The notes under the pieces: model-generated
Database searches by the model: none
Told to the model about the DNA's origin: nothing
Seen by the model: only the letters and a program-made list of their open reading frames with translations
Shown: positions 1 to 12,745 of the stretch, piece by piece
Layout of the letters: every line of letters begins with the position of its first letter
How positions within the stretch are numbered: position 1 is the first letter of the stretch
Made by a program: the position numbers and the translations under genes
Source of the DNA: Telluria beijingensis
Lineage (GTDB): Bacteria > Pseudomonadota > Gammaproteobacteria > Burkholderiales > Burkholderiaceae_D
Direction of reading: 5' to 3'
Assembly: GCF_030770395.1 (NCBI RefSeq)
Contig: NZ_CP132480.1
Span: forward strand, 1,283,115 to 1,347,114
Length of the DNA stretch: 64,000 nucleotides

Positions 1-2843
<2,843 letters not shown>

Positions 2844-2960
2844 GTGCTCTCCATCCTGCGTTCCACGGGTGTGGAACGACTTTTTATGATTAATAGGTGC
2901 AACCCGTGCGCATGCGGACGCCCGTGGGTAACGGGGGTTCCGTCGTGCATACACATCCCT

Positions 2961-2990
2961 ATAAAACCATTCTGTGTTGACTAGTGTCAA
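2961..2990 (-). promoter_or_regulatory. Promoter of receptor 1 with overlapping inverted repeat
   Basis: Read on the minus strand there is TTGACA (2985-2990), an 18-bp spacer and TTTTAT (2961-2966), about 110 nt before the receptor start. The -35 box is half of a perfect inverted repeat TTGAC-TAGT-GTCAA (2977-2990), so a repressor or activator could bind on top of it. The same TTGACACT / 18 bp / TTTTAT arrangement occurs before the receptor starting at 20063. Seen in sequence; function inferred. Confidence 0.5.
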
Positions 2991-3085
2991 CGCGATGGGA
3001 GGGTGTTTTTGTGGCAAAAACAACAGTTATCAAAAAGAAATTAAATGACCTAAAAGTCAGCTGAGCATATGTACATTTGGAGTGC

Positions 3086-3150
3086 AAAAATGCATGCCAT
3101 GACATGGCATGTGCACGGTGGACGTGCATGCGCACCGGGGTGGTGCGCAT
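3086..3150 (-). terminator. Hairpins downstream of glnE, likely terminator
   Basis: This is the main content of the 347-nt gap 2844-3190 between glnE and receptor 1. In the glnE direction a 9-bp stem (3142-3150 with 3128-3136, loop of 5) is followed by a perfect 19-bp palindrome CATGCCATG-A-CATGGCATG (3093-3111) and then a short T run (complement of 3086-3090), as in a Rho-independent terminator. The T run is only five bases, so efficiency is uncertain. The rest of the gap is AT-rich and holds the receptor 1 promoter; no gene is seen in it. Confidence 0.45.
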
Positions 3151-3190
3151 GGAAATTTGAAGGGATAAAAACGGCAGGGTGAAAGGGAAA

Positions 3191-5908
3191 TCAGTCGCCG
3201 AAGCAGGCCTGCCACAGCGCCTGCACGCTGTCGGCATGCACGCCCACCAGCGCTGGCTCGACCCTGGCCTTGTCCTGGCCCTGCAGGCGCACGCCGTGCT
3301 GCAGCTTGCGCATGGCGCGGTAGGCGTCGGCGACCCGGGCCGCGAGGCCGGCGTCGATCAGGCCCAGCTCGCCGCAGCGGCGCAGCAGGGCGATGTTGCC
3401 GGCGTTCGCGGTCAGCTGCGGACAGCCGGACGCATGGCGCAATACCAGGTATTGCACGATGAACTCGATGTCGATCATGCCGCCCAGGTCGTGCTTGAGG
3501 TCGAACAGCTCGCCGCGGTTGACGTTGGCGTCGCGCATGCGCTGGCGCATGCGCACCACTTCGTCCTTCAACTGCCGTTCCTGCCCGCTGCGGTCCTTGC
3601 GCAGCACCTGCTCGCGGATGGCCTCGAAGCGCGCGCCGATGGCGGCGTCGCCGGCGCAGAACCGGGCGCGGGTGAGCGCCTGGTGTTCCCACAGCCAGGC
3701 CGCGTCGTTCTGGTAGCGCTCGAAGGCGGCGACCGACGACACCAGCATGCCGCTGGCGCCGTCCGGGCGCAGGGCGATGTCGACGTCGAACAGGATGCCG
3801 GCCGCGGTATGGGCCGTCATCCAGGTGATGAAGCGCTGGGCCAGGCGCGCATACAGGGGCGGCGCGTCCTGGTCCTCGTCGTCGTATAAAAAGATGACGT
3901 CGAGATCCGACACATAGCCCAGTTCCTTGCCGCCCAGCTTGCCGTAGGCGATGACGGCGAATGCGGGCTCTTCGCGATGGCGCCCGTTGACCGCGCGCCA
4001 GGCGTGTTTGACGACGGCGCCGACGACCATGTCGGCCAGCGCCGACAGGTGGTCGGCCAGGTGCTCGACCGACAATTCTCCGGCCAGGTCCAGGGCCAGC
4101 AGGCGGAACAGTTGCGCGTGGTGGGCTTCGCGCAGGATGTCGAGCTGGCGCTCGGTATCGCCGGCCGCTTCGCACAGGTGCTCGTCGAGGATCGCCGCCA
4201 GCTGCGCCAGGTCGCCGGCGCCGGCGTTGCGGTCATCGAGCAGTTCGTCGAGCAGGATCGGGTGCTGGGTCAGGAAGGTGGCGGCCCAGCCGCTGGCATT
4301 GATCATGCGGATCACGCGCTCGAGCGTGTGCGGGTACTCGGTCAGCAGCGACAGGTAGGCCGAGCGGCGCGCGATCGCCTCGAACAGGTCGAGCAGGCGG
4401 CCCAGGGTGGCGGCGTGGCTGCCCAGCCCCGCTTCGCGCACCACGGTGGCGACCAGGGGCAGGGCGGCGTCCACCAGCGCCATCAAGCGCTCCCGGCTGG
4501 CGTCCGGCAGGCTCGCCAGGCGCGGCCCCTGCAGGGCGGCGGCCAGGCGCGCGCCGGCGCCGCGGGCATCGTCGAAGCCGAGGGCCGCCAGGCGGCCGGT
4601 GAGCGCGTCCACATTGTCCAGTTCGTCGGCCAGCGCCGGGGCGTCCGGGTCGTCGTCCGGCTTTTCCTTGTCGGCGAAGATGGCGTCGAACTGCTGGGCC
4701 ACGTAGCTGCGCTGCTCGTCCAGCGCCACCAGCAGTGAGGCTTCGTCGTCGAAGCCCATCATGCGCGCCACCGCCAGCCGGTCGTCCTCGCCCACCGGCA
4801 GGGTGTGGGTCTGGGCGTCTTCCAGGTATTGCACGCGGTGCTCGAGATTGCGCAGGAAGGTGTAGGCCTGCAGCAGGCGCTCGACCGTCTCGTGCGGCAG
4901 CAGCTCGCGCTCGGCCAGCAGGCGCAGGGTCTGGCGGGTCGAGCGCTCGCGCAGGGCCGGGTCGCGGCCGCCGCGGATCAGCTGGAACACCTGGGCCAGG
5001 AACTCGATCTCGCGGATGCCGCCGCGGCCCAGCTTGACGTTGTGGCTGCGCTCGGGATGCAGGCGCTCCTGGCGTTTCACTTCGGCGCGGATCTGGGCGT
5101 GCATATTGCGGATCGCGTCGATCACGCCAAAGTCGAGGTAGCGCCGGAACACGAAGGGCCGCACGATGGCGTCCAGCGCCGCGATATCCTCCGGTTCGCC
5201 GGTGACGGCGCGCGCCTTGACCCAGGCATAGCGTTCCCACTCGCGGCCCTGGACGATCAGGTATTCCTCGACCATGCCCAGGCTGGCAGCAAGTGGGCCC
5301 GACTTGCCGTTGGGGCGCAGCGCCATGTCGACCCGGAACGTGAAGCCATCCTCGATCACTTCGGACAGGGCCGCGTTCAGGCGCCGTCCCAGGCGCACGA
5401 AGAACTCATGGTTCGATAGTTGCCTCTGGCCGGGGCCGGCCGCGGTCTCGCCGTCTTCCGGGTAGACGAAGATCAGGTCGATGTCCGACGACACATTGAG
5501 TTCGCCGCCGCCCTGCTTGCCCATGGCCAGCACCATCAGGTGCTGGGGGCGGCCGGATTCTTCTCCGACCGGCATGCCGTGGCTGGCGACCAGTTCGTCG
5601 GTCAGGCGGGCGACGTGGGTCTGGATCGCGAAGTCGGCGAAGGCGGTCATGGCGGTCACCACTTCGTCGAGTTCGGCCTGGCCGCCCAGGTCGCGCGCCA
5701 CGATGGTCGAGACCAGCAGGTTGCGCACGCGGCGCATGGCCCGTTCCAGCGGCAATCCATTGCCCAGTTCGCGCTCCAATAGCGCGCGGAAATCGGCGCG
5801 GTCCAGCGATAATGATGACAATTCGGCCAGCTGGGCGGCGCGTTCGGGAGCGGCATCGAGCCAGCGTTGGACGAAGCGCGAAGCGCAGGCGGGAGAAACT
5901 GGGGTCAT
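3191..5908 (-). CDS. glnE: Bifunctional glutamine synthetase adenylyltransferase/adenylyl-removing enzyme
   Basis: GlnE attaches AMP to, and removes it from, glutamine synthetase in response to PII and glutamine, setting nitrogen assimilation. The 905-aa protein has the two duplicated nucleotidyltransferase domains of the family: the N-terminal (adenylyl-removing) copy with GKQGGGELNVSSDIDLIF around residues 130-148, and the C-terminal (adenylylating) copy with GKLGGKELGYVSDLDVIF around 655-675, each with the metal-binding DxD. A helical segment between them carries the conserved GRGGIREIEF and, near the end, DLGGMIDIEF motifs. Length is slightly below the 946 aa of the E. coli protein because of a shorter N-terminus. 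It is divergent from yhdP across a 213-bp gap. No nitrogen-regulated promoter was recognised. Confidence 0.96.
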   Translation of the reverse strand: MTPVSPACASRFVQRWLDAAPERAAQLAELSSLSLDRADFRALLERELGNGLPLERAMRRVRNLLVSTIVARDLGGQAELDEVVTAMTAFADFAIQTHVARLTDELVASHGMPVGEESGRPQHLMVLAMGKQGGGELNVSSDIDLIFVYPEDGETAAGPGQRQLSNHEFFVRLGRRLNAALSEVIEDGFTFRVDMALRPNGKSGPLAASLGMVEEYLIVQGREWERYAWVKARAVTGEPEDIAALDAIVRPFVFRRYLDFGVIDAIRNMHAQIRAEVKRQERLHPERSHNVKLGRGGIREIEFLAQVFQLIRGGRDPALRERSTRQTLRLLAERELLPHETVERLLQAYTFLRNLEHRVQYLEDAQTHTLPVGEDDRLAVARMMGFDDEASLLVALDEQRSYVAQQFDAIFADKEKPDDDPDAPALADELDNVDALTGRLAALGFDDARGAGARLAAALQGPRLASLPDASRERLMALVDAALPLVATVVREAGLGSHAATLGRLLDLFEAIARRSAYLSLLTEYPHTLERVIRMINASGWAATFLTQHPILLDELLDDRNAGAGDLAQLAAILDEHLCEAAGDTERQLDILREAHHAQLFRLLALDLAGELSVEHLADHLSALADMVVGAVVKHAWRAVNGRHREEPAFAVIAYGKLGGKELGYVSDLDVIFLYDDEDQDAPPLYARLAQRFITWMTAHTAAGILFDVDIALRPDGASGMLVSSVAAFERYQNDAAWLWEHQALTRARFCAGDAAIGARFEAIREQVLRKDRSGQERQLKDEVVRMRQRMRDANVNRGELFDLKHDLGGMIDIEFIVQYLVLRHASGCPQLTANAGNIALLRRCGELGLIDAGLAARVADAYRAMRKLQHGVRLQGQDKARVEPALVGVHADSVQALWQACFGD

Positions 5909-6121
5909 CGTCGATCCTGGTGGTTGCCGGTCGGGCAGGGTGGATTTGGCAGGCCGGCTTTAAGGTCCAGCTCACCGACGATGCGGTAAAATGGCCCGCC
6001 CATCGGACGCAATACCGCTGCCTGGGTCAGCACCGATGGTAAGGTAGACGCCGCAACTGTTGCAAGCGACCTGTTTATTCAAGAGTTAACTTTACGGCGA
6101 GCCTTTGTTATTAGCACCTTG

Positions 6122-9100
6122 ATGCACAACCCGGATCCGCAGGCAGCCACTGCGGCATCGCCGCTGGCCGTGCGCTGGCGGCGGCTGCGTGCGGCCTATC
6201 GGGTCGCCAACCTGGCTTCGCACCACGTGCTGGGCTTCACCATCAAGCTCGTGCTGCTGGTGTATTTTGCGCTGGCCGTGCTGTTCCTGGTGCTGCGCTA
6301 CGCCATCCTCCCCAATATCGACGTTTACAAGGGCGACATCGAGCGCGTGGCCAGCCATGCGCTCGGCAGCCGGGTCACGATCGCGCGCCTGGCCGCTTCC
6401 TGGCACGGCATGCGCCCGGCGCTGTCGCTCAGCGAAGTGCGCCTGCACGACGCCGCGGGGCGCCAGGTGCTGGCGCTGCCGCAGGTCGACGCGACCCTCG
6501 GTTGGTGGAGCGTGGCCGCCTTCGAGCCGCGCTTCGCCACGCTCGAGATCAAGGGGCCGCAACTGGCCGTGCGGCGCGGGCTGGACGGCGTGATCGAGGT
6601 CGCCGGCATCCGGCTCGACCCGAACCAGGCCGGCGGCGGCGGCGCCGACTGGCTGCTGCGCCAGCGCGAGATCGTGATCCGCGACGGCCGGGTCGACTGG
6701 CGCGACGAGCTGCGCGGCACGCCGCCGCTGGTGCTCGAAGGCGTGACCCTGGCCCTGCTCAACCGCTGGGGCGCCCACCATTTCGCCCTGCAGGCGACGC
6801 CGCCGCGCGCCCTGGGCAGCCCGGTCGACGTGCGCGCGCAGTTCCGCCACCGCTTCGGCGAACGGCCGTCGGACGTGCTGCGCTGGAAGGGCGAGCTGTA
6901 CGCCGACCTGCGCGACGTCGACCTCGGCGCCTGGAAGCGCTTCGTCGATTATCCAATCCAGCTCGAGCGCGGGCGCGGCTCGCTGCGCGCCTGGGTCAGC
7001 TTCGACCAGGCGAGATTGGCCGGCTTCACGGCCGACCTGGCCCTGGCCGGCGTCGATGCGCGCCTGGGCAAGGACATCGCGCCGCTGCGGCTGGCGCGCG
7101 TCAGCGGCCGCCTGTCGGCGCGCGAGGAATTGCTGCCGAACGGGGCCGACGGCAAGCCGACCTTCGGCGCCCACGGCCACACGATCCGGCTCGATAACTT
7201 CGCGGTGGCGGTGCAGGGCGGCCGCGCGCTGCCGCCGGCGACGCTGGAAGAAACCTGGCGCCCGGCGAAGGATGGCCAGCCCGAGCGCGGCGCCCTGCGC
7301 GCGCGCGGGCTCGACATCGGCGCGCTGGCGGCGCTGGCCCAGTACCTGCCGATCACGCCGGTGCAGCGCCAGCTGCTGGCCGACTATGCGCCGCGCGGCA
7401 TGCTGCAGGACGTCAGCGCCGAATGGGATGGCCGCTATCCGCATGTGAGCGGCTGGCGCGTGCGCGGCGACGTGGCCGACCTGGCCCTGAACGCCGTCGC
7501 CGCGCGGCCGGCGCGCGCCGCCCAGGGCGGCATTCCGGCCTTGCCGGCGCGGCCGGGCACGCCCGGCTTCGAGCACCTGAGCGGCCATATCGATGCCAAC
7601 CAGGGCGGCGGCACGGTGGCGCTCGATTCCACCGGGCTGGCGCTGTTCATGCCGGCCTGGTTCGCCGAACCGCGCATGCCGTTCGACCAGCTGGCGCTGA
7701 AGGCCAACTGGACCTTTGAGCCGGGCAAGCAGCTGGCGGTCGAGGTCGATGAATTGAATTTCCGCCAGGGCGACTTCACGGCCGAGGTGTCGGGCCGCCA
7801 CGTGCTGCCCTTGATGCCCGGCCATGGCCCCGGCACGGCCGACTTCACGGGCGAACTCGACGGCTTCGCGATCGACCAGATCGGCCGCTTCCTGCCGCTG
7901 GCGACACCGCACAGCCTGCACGACTGGCTGGTCGGCGCCCTGCAGGGCGGGCGCTTGCAGGGCGCCAGCCTGCGCCTGCGCGGCGACCTGGCGCAGTTCC
8001 CCTTTTATGCCAATAACGCGGCCGAGCGCGCGCGCGGCGAGTTCAACGTGGCGGGGCGGCTCGAGAATGCCCGCCTGGAGTACGCCCCCGGCCACCGCCA
8101 TCCGGATGGCACGCCGATGTGGCCGCTGGCCGAGGCGATCGACGGCACGATCGAATTCGACCGCGCGCGCATGGAAATCCACGGCAAGACCCTGCGCACC
8201 CTGGGCGTGGCGCTGTCCAACGTCAAGGCGGTGATCCCGGACCTGGGCGCCCACGAGAACATGATGCTGGAGATCGACGGCCAGGGCGCCGGGCCGCTGC
8301 AGGAATTCCTGCGCTATGTGTCCGTCACGCCGGTGCTGGACTGGATCGGGCATTTTACGGAAGACACGCGCGGCAGCGGCAATGCCAAGCTTGGACTCAA
8401 GCTGCGCATGCCGCTCTCGCACTTGCACGACACCAAGGTCACGGGCAGCCTGCACCTGCAGAACAACGACGTCAGCCTGTTCCCCGAGCTGCCCACCTTG
8501 CAGGCGGCCCAGGGCCGGATCGATTTCCATGACCACGGCTTCGGCCTGGAAGGGATCAAGGCGAACTTCCTGGGCGAGCCGGTCGCGGTGGCCGGCGGTA
8601 CCCAGCGCGACGGCAGCACGCGGGTCGCTTTCGATGGCATCCTGTCGGCCGAGGGCATGCGCCGTACCGCGCCGGCGCCGGCGCTGGGACGCCTGGCCGA
8701 GCGGCTGTCGGGCAGCACCGGCTACAGCGGCACGATCGTGGTGCGCGAAGGCCGGCGTACTATTGCTGTCAGCTCCAGTTTGGCCGGGCTCGGCGTCGAA
8801 CTGCCGCACCCGCTGAACAAGGCGGCCGACGCGACCTTGCCGCTCGGCTTCGTGCTCGAAGGCGCGCCGACCATGGCCGGCCTGGGCCGCGACGAGATCC
8901 GGGTCGGCGTCGGCCCCAACCTGGCGGCGCGCTACCTGCGCGAGAAGCAGGGCAAGGGCCCGTGGCGGGTGACCCAGGGCGGCATCGGCGTCAACGTGCT
9001 GGCGCCGCTGCCCGACGAGGGCATGATGATCCACGTCGATTCGAAGGCGCTCAATATCGACCACTGGCTGGCGGCCGGACGCGCCATCGCGGGCGAGGGC

Positions 9101-10279
9101 GAAGCTACACCGGCGCCGGCATCGGCGCCGGCCGCCGCCGGCGCCGACTTCACCCAGTATGTGTTGCCGACCGTGCTGGCTGGCCGGGTCAGCGAGCTGA
9201 CGATCGGCGAGCGGCGCGTGGCCGACGTCGTGGTCGGGGCCACCCACCTGCGCAATACCTGGCAGGCCAACCTGCATTCGCGCCAGGCCAGCGGCTACCT
9301 CACCTGGGCCGAGACCCCGAGCGGCCTGGGCAAGGTCACGGCGCGCCTGGCCTCGCTGACGATTCCCGAGTCGGCCGAGGCCGAGGTCAAGGACCTGCTC
9401 GAATCGAACCGCGGCGCCACCGCCACCATCCCTTCGCTCGACATCGTGGCCGAGCAGTTCGAGCTGTTCGACAAGCGCCTCGGCCGGCTCGAACTGCGCG
9501 CCAGTAATGTGCGCGCGCTGGCGGGGCGCGAATGGCGCATCGACCGCATCGCGCTCGCCAATCCGGACGGCGAGTTGAAGGCCAACGGCCGCTGGCTGAC
9601 CAAGGATGGCAAGAGCAATACCAGCCTGAATTTCGCGCTCGACCTGATCGATGCCGGCAAGCTGCTGGACCGGGTCGGCTTCCCCGGCACCATCGGCCGC
9701 GGCAAGGGCACCCTGAGCGGTGATATCTCGTGGGCCGGCCTGCCGTATGCGATGGACATCCCGAGCCTGTCGGGCCAGATCGAGATGAATGTGGAGTCGG
9801 GCCAGTTCTTGAAGCAGGACCCGGGCGCCGCCAAGCTGCTGGGCGTGCTCAGCCTGCAAGCGCTGCCGCGCCTGCTCAAGCTGGATTTCCACGACGTGTT
9901 CTCGGAAGGCCTGGCGTTCGATGGCATCAGCGCCAACGCCATGATCGAGCGCGGGGTGCTGCGCACCGACAACCTTAAAATGCATGGGGTGGCGGCCACG
10001 GTCCTGATGGACGGCAGCGCCGACATCGCCAACGAATCGACCAATCTGCGCGTGGTGGTGATCCCCGAATTCAATCTCGGCACCGGGCCGCTGGTATATG
10101 GCCTGGCGGTCAATCCGGTGATTGGCCTGGGGGGCTTCCTGGCCCAGCTGTTCCTGCGCGCGCCGGTGATGAAGGCGCTGACCTACGAGATGCAGGTGAC
10201 GGGGCCGTGGAAGGCGCCGGTCATTACCAAGATCGACAACCCGGCCCGGCCCGCTAGCCCGCCACCGAAAAAGGACTGA
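6122..10279 (+). CDS. yhdP: YhdP family AsmA-like envelope protein
   Basis: Very long (1385 aa) inner-membrane anchored protein of the YhdP/TIGR02099 family. A basic N-terminus is followed by one transmembrane helix (about residues 38-60, FTIKLVLLVYFALAVLFLVL), and the rest is periplasmic, rich in beta structure, ending in an AsmA-like C-terminal domain. In E. coli YhdP works with TamB and YdbH in moving phospholipid from inner to outer membrane. I chose the ATG at 6122; a TTG directly before it (6119) is also in frame, and neither has a strong ribosome binding site. The stop is 1 nt before the next gene, so yhdP, the Nit amidase and probably tldD form one transcript. The yhdP-tldD neighbourhood is also found in enterobacteria, which supports the call. 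Confidence 0.92.
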   Translation: MHNPDPQAATAASPLAVRWRRLRAAYRVANLASHHVLGFTIKLVLLVYFALAVLFLVLRYAILPNIDVYKGDIERVASHALGSRVTIARLAASWHGMRPALSLSEVRLHDAAGRQVLALPQVDATLGWWSVAAFEPRFATLEIKGPQLAVRRGLDGVIEVAGIRLDPNQAGGGGADWLLRQREIVIRDGRVDWRDELRGTPPLVLEGVTLALLNRWGAHHFALQATPPRALGSPVDVRAQFRHRFGERPSDVLRWKGELYADLRDVDLGAWKRFVDYPIQLERGRGSLRAWVSFDQARLAGFTADLALAGVDARLGKDIAPLRLARVSGRLSAREELLPNGADGKPTFGAHGHTIRLDNFAVAVQGGRALPPATLEETWRPAKDGQPERGALRARGLDIGALAALAQYLPITPVQRQLLADYAPRGMLQDVSAEWDGRYPHVSGWRVRGDVADLALNAVAARPARAAQGGIPALPARPGTPGFEHLSGHIDANQGGGTVALDSTGLALFMPAWFAEPRMPFDQLALKANWTFEPGKQLAVEVDELNFRQGDFTAEVSGRHVLPLMPGHGPGTADFTGELDGFAIDQIGRFLPLATPHSLHDWLVGALQGGRLQGASLRLRGDLAQFPFYANNAAERARGEFNVAGRLENARLEYAPGHRHPDGTPMWPLAEAIDGTIEFDRARMEIHGKTLRTLGVALSNVKAVIPDLGAHENMMLEIDGQGAGPLQEFLRYVSVTPVLDWIGHFTEDTRGSGNAKLGLKLRMPLSHLHDTKVTGSLHLQNNDVSLFPELPTLQAAQGRIDFHDHGFGLEGIKANFLGEPVAVAGGTQRDGSTRVAFDGILSAEGMRRTAPAPALGRLAERLSGSTGYSGTIVVREGRRTIAVSSSLAGLGVELPHPLNKAADATLPLGFVLEGAPTMAGLGRDEIRVGVGPNLAARYLREKQGKGPWRVTQGGIGVNVLAPLPDEGMMIHVDSKALNIDHWLAAGRAIAGEGEATPAPASAPAAAGADFTQYVLPTVLAGRVSELTIGERRVADVVVGATHLRNTWQANLHSRQASGYLTWAETPSGLGKVTARLASLTIPESAEAEVKDLLESNRGATATIPSLDIVAEQFELFDKRLGRLELRASNVRALAGREWRIDRIALANPDGELKANGRWLTKDGKSNTSLNFALDLIDAGKLLDRVGFPGTIGRGKGTLSGDISWAGLPYAMDIPSLSGQIEMNVESGQFLKQDPGAAKLLGVLSLQALPRLLKLDFHDVFSEGLAFDGISANAMIERGVLRTDNLKMHGVAATVLMDGSADIANESTNLRVVVIPEFNLGTGPLVYGLAVNPVIGLGGFLAQLFLRAPVMKALTYEMQVTGPWKAPVITKIDNPARPASPPPKKD

Positions 10280-10280
10280 T

Positions 10281-11078
10281 ATGACGACCGTAGCCGCGAT
10301 CCAGATGGTGTCCACCCCGCAGGTATCCGACAACCTGGCCACCGTGCGCCGCCTGGTGGCCGAGGCCGCCGGCCGCAGCGCCACGCTGGTGGCCTTGCCG
10401 GAATACTGGCCGATCATGGGCATGAGCGATGCGGACAAGGTCGCGCACGCCGAGGCGCCGGGCAGCGGGCCGATCCAGGATTGCATGGCGCAACTGGCGC
10501 GCGAGCACGGCGTCTGGCTGGTGGGCGGCACGCTGCCGATGGTCTCGCCCGAGGCTGGCAAGGTGCTCAACACCACGCTGGTCTACGACCCGCAGGGCCA
10601 GTCGATGAGCCGCTACGACAAGATCCACCTGTTCGGCTTCAACAAGGGCGCCGAATCGTATGACGAGGCGCGCACCATCGTGCCGGGCGAGACGGTGGGC
10701 GTGTTCGACGCGCCGTTCGGCCGGGTCGGCCTGTCGGTGTGCTACGACCTGCGCTTCCCAGAGCTCTACCGTGCGATGGGTGAGTGCGTCTTGAATATCG
10801 TGCCGGCCGCCTTCACCCACACCACCGGACGCGCGCACTGGGAAGTGCTGCTGCGCGCGCGTGCGATCGAGAACCAGTGCTATGTGCTGGCCGCGGCCCA
10901 GGGTGGGCTGCATGTCAATGGCCGCCGCACCTATGGCCACAGCATGCTGGTCGACCCCTGGGGCGAAGTCAAGGCGGTGCTGCCGGAAGGCGAGGGCGTG
11001 ATCGTCGGCGAACTCGACCCGGGTTACCTGGCGGGTGTGCGCGAGAGCTTGCCGGCATTGCGTCACCGCAAGATGTAA
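10281..11078 (+). CDS. Carbon-nitrogen hydrolase, Nit-type (deaminated glutathione amidase-like)
   Basis: A 265-aa nitrilase-superfamily enzyme with the catalytic triad in place: Glu41 (LPEYWP), Lys114 (YDKIHLFG) and Cys154 ([13 protein letters not shown]). The [11 protein letters not shown] context and length fit the Nit1/Nit2 branch, whose members hydrolyse deaminated glutathione (a side product of transaminases) or omega-amides of keto acids. No signal peptide, so cytoplasmic. It starts 1 nt after yhdP and is followed by tldD after about 90 nt, so it is translated from the same operon. Exact substrate is inferred from family membership only; a general amidase role is the main alternative. 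Confidence 0.88.
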   Translation: MTTVAAIQMVSTPQVSDNLATVRRLVAEAAGRSATLVALPEYWPIMGMSDADKVAHAEAPGSGPIQDCMAQLAREHGVWLVGGTLPMVSPEAGKVLNTTLVYDPQGQSMSRYDKIHLFGFNKGAESYDEARTIVPGETVGVFDAPFGRVGLSVCYDLRFPELYRAMGECVLNIVPAAFTHTTGRAHWEVLLRARAIENQCYVLAAAQGGLHVNGRRTYGHSMLVDPWGEVKAVLPEGEGVIVGELDPGYLAGVRESLPALRHRKM

Positions 11079-11170
11079 GCCGTGGCGGCGAGACCGGGCG
11101 CGTTCGCGTCCGGTATGAAAAAACTGGATATGGCACAATGACTTATCCCCATGAAAGACCAAACGCAACC

Positions 11171-12631
11171 ATGACTCCATTCGAACCGAATCTTTCCTCC
11201 ATCGCCGTCGCGCGCGACGTGCTGTTGACGCCTTTCGGCCTCGACGAGGGCAAGCTGCTGCGCGCGCTGGGGACGATGTTCACGCACAAGGTCGACTATG
11301 CCGACCTGTATTTCCAGTTCACCAAGAGCGAAGGCTGGAGCCTGGAAGAAGGCATCGTCAAGACCGGCAGCTTCTCGATCGACCAGGGCGTCGGCGTGCG
11401 CGCCATCTCGGGCGACAAGACGGCGTTTTCGTATTCCGACGAGATCTCGGAGCGCGCCCTGCTGGACGCCGCCAGCGCCACGCGCACCATCGCGCGCGCC
11501 GGCGCCGGCCGCATCAAGGTCGCCGGCAGCACGCTGCCGACCGGCGGCCGTTCGCTGTACCTGCCCAACGACCCGCTGGCCTCGCTCGACGCGACCGCGA
11601 AGGTGAAACTGCTCGAGCGCGTGGAAAAAATGGCGCGCGCCAAGGATCCGCGCGTGGTCCAGGTGATGGCCGGCCTGGCCGGCGAATACGATGTGGTGCT
11701 GGTGGTGCGGAGCGACGGCGTGCTGGCGGCCGACATCCGGCCGCTGGTGCGGGTGTCGGTGACCGTGATCGCCGAGCAGAACGGCCGGCGCGAAGTCGGT
11801 TCGTCCGGCGGCGGCGGGCGCTACGACTATGCTTATTTCAGCGACGAGGTGCTGGACCGCTACGCCACCGAGGCCGTGAAATCGGCCTGCGTCAACCTGG
11901 AAGCGCGGCCGGCGCCGGCTGGCCCGATGACCATCGTGCTCGGACCGGGCTGGCCCGGCGTGCTGCTGCACGAGGCGGTCGGCCATGGCCTGGAGGGCGA
12001 CTTCAACCGCAAGGGCTCGTCCTCGTATGCCGGCATGATCGGCCAGCGCGTGGCGGCCAAGGGCGTGACCGTGGTCGACGACGGCACCCTGCAAGACCGC
12101 CGAGGCTCGCTGAACATGGACGACGAGGGCAATCCAACCCAGTGCACGACCCTGATCGAGGACGGCATCCTGAAAGGCTATATCCAGGACACGATGAATG
12201 CGCGCCTGATGAAGATGCCGATCACCGGCAATGCGCGCCGCGAATCGTTCGCTCACCTGCCGATGCCGCGCATGACCAATACCTATATGCTGGGCGGCGA
12301 CAAGGACCCGCAAGAAATCCTCGCCTCGGTCAAGAACGGCCTGTACGCGGCGAACTTCGGCGGCGGCCAGGTCGATATCACCAACGGCAAGTTCGTGTTC
12401 TCGGCCAGCGAGGCCTATATGATCGAGGACGGCAAGATCACCTATCCGGTGAAGGGCGCGACCCTGATCGGCAACGGCCCGGACGTGATGAACCGCATCT
12501 CGATGATCGGCAACGACATGCGCCTGGATTCGGGCGTGGGCGTGTGCGGCAAGGAAGGGCAGAGCGTGCCGGTAGGTGTTGGCCAGCCAACCCTGCGCAT
12601 CGATGGGGTGACGGTGGGCGGTACGGCCTGA
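11171..12631 (+). CDS. tldD: Metalloprotease TldD
   Basis: TldD, catalytic zinc subunit of the TldD/TldE (PmbA) heterodimer, which trims unfolded peptides and matures microcin B17 and other modified peptides in species that make them. The 486-aa protein has the HExxxH zinc motif ([11 protein letters not shown], His267 to His272) and the conserved C-terminal GVCGKEGQ and [10 protein letters not shown](I) stretches; it is colinear with E. coli TldD. The start is placed at ATG 11171 (MTPFEPNL); an in-frame ATG at 11138 would add 11 residues, and the much longer open frame to 10784 lies inside the amidase gene and is not believed. No pmbA/tldE is in the window; the partner is usually encoded elsewhere. 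Confidence 0.95.
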   Translation: MTPFEPNLSSIAVARDVLLTPFGLDEGKLLRALGTMFTHKVDYADLYFQFTKSEGWSLEEGIVKTGSFSIDQGVGVRAISGDKTAFSYSDEISERALLDAASATRTIARAGAGRIKVAGSTLPTGGRSLYLPNDPLASLDATAKVKLLERVEKMARAKDPRVVQVMAGLAGEYDVVLVVRSDGVLAADIRPLVRVSVTVIAEQNGRREVGSSGGGGRYDYAYFSDEVLDRYATEAVKSACVNLEARPAPAGPMTIVLGPGWPGVLLHEAVGHGLEGDFNRKGSSSYAGMIGQRVAAKGVTVVDDGTLQDRRGSLNMDDEGNPTQCTTLIEDGILKGYIQDTMNARLMKMPITGNARRESFAHLPMPRMTNTYMLGGDKDPQEILASVKNGLYAANFGGGQVDITNGKFVFSASEAYMIEDGKITYPVKGATLIGNGPDVMNRISMIGNDMRLDSGVGVCGKEGQSVPVGVGQPTLRIDGVTVGGTA

Positions 12632-12645
12632 CCGGTATCGTTTGA

Positions 12646-12730
12646 ACGCGTGGACGGCAGAGCCGTCCACCCCACGTAGGGTGGACGGGGTAATTCAGGC
12701 CAGTGGCCTGAATTACGAACGTCCACGCGT
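12646..12730. repeat. Multi-hairpin palindromic repeat between tldD and receptor 2
   Basis: An 85-nt nested structure fills the gap between two convergent genes. Outer arms ACGCGTGGAC (12646-12655) and GTCCACGCGT (12721-12730) are perfect complements. Inside are a 9-bp stem GTGGACGGC/GCCGTCCAC (12650-12658 with 12662-12670) and a 12-bp stem GTAATTCAGGCC/GGCCTGAATTAC (12690-12701 with 12705-12716, 3-nt loop). Position between convergent genes suggests a bidirectional terminator or a REP/BIME-type dispersed element; there is no T run. Copy number in the genome is not visible here. Confidence 0.6.
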
Positions 12731-12745
12731 CCAACGATCACCAGA

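Noticed and set aside
2959..3237. Small minus-strand frame between glnE and receptor 1
   Set aside because: Runs through the palindromes and the promoter of receptor 1; no coding character.
6092..10576. 1494-codon minus-strand frame opposite yhdP
   Set aside because: Shadow frame; His/Gln/Arg-rich translation without family motifs, against a well-supported YhdP on the plus strand.
10784..11170. Upstream extension of tldD
   Set aside because: The extension overlaps the amidase gene in another frame and TldD homologues begin near MTPFEPN; kept the ATG at 11171.
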